A stretch of DNA of 6,907 nt, taken from NCBI GenBank assembly GCA_964412685.1, contig CAYPPS010000028.1, positions 1 to 6,907 on the forward strand. The letters are read 5' to 3'. A program made the position numbers and the translations under genes. This stretch comes from CAYPPS01 sp964412685. GTDB lineage: Bacteria > Patescibacteriota > Microgenomatia > PFEM01 > CAYPPS01. Position 1 is the first letter of the stretch. The number at the start of each line of letters is the position of its first letter. This document shows positions 6,674 through 6,907 of the stretch, piece after piece. The notes beneath the pieces are model-generated. The model was not told the DNA's origin. It saw only the letters and a program-made list of their open reading frames with translations, and did no database searches.

Positions 6674-6907
6674 TCAGTTTATCCCCGTATTCCCTGCTGA
6701 GCTAGTCACAGTAGGAATTTTAAGACCGCTAAAAATGTCTAGGCCAAGGAACGTATCAAGTAATCCTATTATTGCCCAAGTCGAGAAAACAATTGCCAAT
6801 CCAATAATGGCAGCCGTCAAAGTGCTTTGAGCCGCGGCAGTCTGTTCTTTGTCTCCACAAGAAGTGATCCATTTGATCACTCCGTAAATTAGAAAGAAAA
6901 AAGCTAC
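6674..6907 (-). CDS. VirB2/TrbC-like pilin subunit, N-terminus cut by window edge
   Basis: The frame stays open to the window edge, so this is the last 77 residues of a longer protein. The GTG at 6880 lies inside the first membrane span and is not the real start. Visible parts are the end of span 1 (FFFLIYG), the loop K-W-I-T-S-C-G-D-K-E-Q, then AQSTLTAAIIGLA leading into span 2 (about residues 31-50), and a polar Ser/Thr/Gly tail ending in GIN. Over 29 ungapped positions about 15 are identical to the next pilin, so the two are paralogues from tandem duplication or an old shared family. The loop cysteine is not shared. The frame ends with tandem stops TGA-TAA (6676-6671). From the family, the missing part should hold a signal peptide and most of span 1; this is inferred. 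The gap to the next ATG is 55 bp. Confidence 0.8.
   Translation of the reverse strand, partial: VAFFFLIYGVIKWITSCGDKEQTAAAQSTLTAAIIGLAIVFSTWAIIGLLDTFLGLDIFSGLKIPTVTSSAGNTGIN

Noticed and set aside
6878..6880. GTG at 6880 as the true start of the right-edge pilin
   Set aside because: The frame stays open to the window edge and encodes VAFFFLIYG, the expected end of the first membrane span, so the gene is truncated rather than starting here.
1..6907. CRISPR array, insertion sequence, tRNA, rRNA or phage genes
   Set aside because: I found no regularly spaced direct repeats, terminal inverted repeats with a transposase, or structural-RNA-like segments. Nearly all of the window is accounted for by five protein genes.

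Overview
The window (6,907 bp, moderately AT-rich) looks like chromosomal DNA from a Candidate Phyla Radiation (Patescibacteria) bacterium, most likely Microgenomates- or Paceibacteria-like. I infer this from protein style: two small tandem pilin-like proteins of the TrbC/VirB2 type with the motif G-x2-K-x2-T-x2-G-x2-E followed by AQ-x-TLT-x-A-I-x-G-L, and a polytopic VirB6/TrbL-like protein carrying the F-R-N-x-A-Y and F-R-L-K-I-N-P-Q-T segments I associate with this group. The long frames contain no in-frame TGA, so the standard bacterial code applies. That argues against the TGA=Gly lineages (Gracilibacteria/Absconditabacteria). Lineage is inference; no rRNA or tRNA is present to settle it.

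Layout. The right-hand three quarters (6907 down to 1630) is one minus-strand series, read in transcription order. First is the C-terminal part of a pilin-like membrane protein, cut by the window edge (6907-6674). Next is a complete 125-residue paralogue with a clear signal peptide (6618-6241). Three bases later comes a very large, cysteine-rich exported protein of 1,018 residues (6237-3181). After a 45-bp gap holding a near-consensus sigma-70-type promoter comes a 501-residue VirB6/TrbL-like multi-pass membrane protein (3135-1630). On the left, a plus-strand gene (13-1608) for a cysteine-free, soluble-looking 531-residue protein of unknown function converges on the series, with 21 bp between the two stop codons. 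There is no gene-free stretch over 300 bp.

How they may work together. VirB2-like subunits plus a VirB6-like channel protein are core parts of type IV secretion-like machines. In this cluster a large secreted protein with 21 mature cysteines sits directly between them, tightly coupled to a pilin gene, so a surface-exposed or structural role in the same envelope apparatus is the natural hypothesis. No ATPase (VirB4/VirB11/VirD4), relaxase or other T4SS part lies in the window, so DNA transfer, protein secretion, DNA uptake and host attachment all remain open.

Most worth following up are the 1,018-residue protein with a twin CX3C hairpin near its C-terminus, the promoter placed so close to the VirB6-like start that its transcript should be almost leaderless, and the exported N-terminal extension of the VirB6-like protein.
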